A stretch of 22,120 bases of DNA, taken from assembly GCA_937997955.1 (NCBI GenBank), contig CALLDR010000012.1, positions 1-22,120 on the forward strand, written 5' to 3'. Origin of the DNA: an uncultured Emergencia sp. (GTDB taxonomy: Bacteria > Bacillota > Clostridia > Peptostreptococcales > Anaerovoracaceae). This document shows positions 21,562 to 22,120 of this stretch, piece by piece; positions within the stretch are counted from its first letter, which is position 1; the number at the start of each line of letters is the position of its first letter. The notes under the pieces were generated by a model that saw only the letters and a program-made list of their open reading frames with translations, was not told the DNA's origin and ran no database searches. Position numbers and translations under genes: made by a program.

Positions 21562-21686
21562 GATAGAAGTCCTTTCTTTTGACATGATAAGTGATAAAAA
21601 GTGATACAACAAATACGGACGCTCCTGGCTTGTGTGCATGTATGCGGTGTTGGCGGGAGCATCTCATTGATAAGTTGAAATATTTT

Positions 21687-21743
21687 ATAGTACTATAATT
21701 TATAGTATTTCGCGCGTGTAAAAATAATACTATAAATTATAGC
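21687..21743. promoter_or_regulatory. Paired palindromic operators of the MATE gene
   Basis: ACTATAATTTATAGT (21692-21706) is a perfect palindrome about T21699. ACTATAAATTATAGC (21729-21743) is its near twin. Together they are the arms of a 17-bp perfect inverted repeat (21693-21709 with 21726-21742). An overlapping TATAGTACTATA lies at 21687-21698. Confidence 0.85.
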
Positions 21744-21752
21744 GCTTGTCAA
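21724..21752 (-). promoter_or_regulatory. Promoter of the MATE gene
   Basis: On the minus strand TTGACA (21752-21747) and TATTAT (21729-21724) are 17 bases apart. One operator palindrome occupies the spacer and the other lies just downstream of the start, so a bound repressor would block polymerase. The leader to the ATG is about 155 bases. Confidence 0.8.
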
Positions 21753-21831
21753 GAGGGCGGCGGAGTGGCCAGGGCCTACGCACGGAACCTTCTGACCACT
21801 TTTTTCGTGGTCTCTCGCGGTCATTGGCGGC

Positions 21832-21930
21832 TCGCGCCGCTTTTTGTCACTCTTTGTGTACCATACGGCGCGCCACTTGTGCTGCACGCCACTTTTACCT
21901 GATTTCTAAGCTTCGTACGGCGTGCAGATC
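21832..21930. repeat. Dispersed intergenic repeat, copy B
   Basis: This is the second copy of 9935-10033, in the same orientation. Here CTGCACGCC pairs exactly with GGCGTGCAG, a nine-base stem, where copy A forms a shifted stem from the same segment. Both folds survive the substitutions. Confidence 0.8.
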
Positions 21931-21948
21931 CTAGTGCCAATCTCCAGT

Positions 21949-22101
21949 CCGGCTGATTTTTGCCAAAAAATCAATTAATGTTGCGCGTTCTTCATCGTTT
22001 TCTAGATAAAATCGATTTTTGAATTGAAAAAAATGGATCAAATTACATAATAATACATAAATTCGGCAACATTTCGCTGATTTTTGACAAAAATCAGCCG
22101 G
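21949..22101. mobile_element. MITE-like 153-bp element with 14-bp terminal inverted repeats
   Basis: CCGGCTGATTTTTG (21949-21962) is the exact reverse complement of CAAAAATCAGCCGG (22088-22101). A second nested pair, AATGTTGC (21977-21984) and GCAACATT (22066-22073), lies 14 bases inside each end, so the arms are symmetrical. The interior is AT-rich with no open frame. No target-site duplication is evident. Confidence 0.6.
22076..22098. repeat. Hairpin at the right end of the MITE-like element
   Basis: GCTGATTTTTG pairs perfectly with CAAAAATCAGC around a single A. A similar but imperfect hairpin stands at the left end (21954-21973). Confidence 0.6.
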
Positions 22102-22120
22102 TTTTAGTGTTTTGAAGGCC

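Larger units (their letters stand above)
21753..22120. other. Gene-free end region with two repeat elements
   Basis: No protein gene is supported in these 368 bases. They contain the second dispersed repeat (21832-21930) and a 153-bp inverted-repeat element (21949-22101). The short open frames on both strands lie within the repeat. Confidence 0.7.

Noticed and set aside
1..22120. CRISPR arrays, rRNA genes or prophage genes
   Set aside because: No regularly spaced repeats, no rRNA segments and no phage structural or integrase genes were found. The repeats present are isolated pairs or short tandems.

Overview
The window looks like chromosomal DNA from a strictly anaerobic, gut-type Clostridia (Firmicutes). 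This rests on AGGAGG-type ribosome binding sites, a Gram-positive signal peptide, YdbS/YdbT-like PH-domain proteins, a ferredoxin-dependent 2-oxoacid oxidoreductase tied to butyrate kinase and phosphotransbutyrylase, and a cobalamin riboswitch with an intrinsic terminator. Coding GC is mostly in the mid-50s percent by spot count. No genus can be assigned from the sequence alone.

Layout. 1-2663: a short operon of an HD-domain hydrolase and two membrane PH-domain proteins. 2664-4080: a cyclase-family gene on the minus strand, flanked by two copies of one regulatory block; the second copy is the probable promoter of the next operon. 4081-8740: a catabolic operon buk-ptb-vorD-vorB-vorA-vorC, followed by a LysR-type regulator (8836-9774). 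Together these would oxidise a (probably branched-chain) 2-oxoacid to acyl-CoA with ferredoxin reduction, then make acyl phosphate and finally free acid plus ATP. 9818-11092: a long region without a protein gene. It holds a dispersed repeat, palindromes, a pseudoknot-hairpin-terminator RNA candidate, a clear cobalamin riboswitch with terminator, and a further structured leader.

11093-15175: an exported 1360-residue modular surface protein downstream of that riboswitch. It has beta-helix/GLUG-like repeats, an Ig-like region, two transcobalamin-like (DUF4430) domains and a C-terminal FN3-like module. This pair is the most interesting part of the window: a vitamin B12 sensor in front of a secreted protein that carries the fold of the C-terminal domain of animal B12 carriers. 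It is a candidate extracellular corrinoid-capture system. The first three quarters of the gene are AT-rich and the last quarter matches the host, so the gene looks mosaic.

15176-22120: tRNA-Glu(CTC), threonine synthase, a signal-bearing four-helix membrane protein of unknown function, a Phd/RelE-type toxin-antitoxin pair with a repeat-built promoter, a PLP aminotransferase (minus strand) and a MATE efflux pump (minus strand). The MATE promoter carries matched palindromic operators. The window ends in a second copy of the dispersed repeat next to a 153-bp element with 14-bp terminal inverted repeats.
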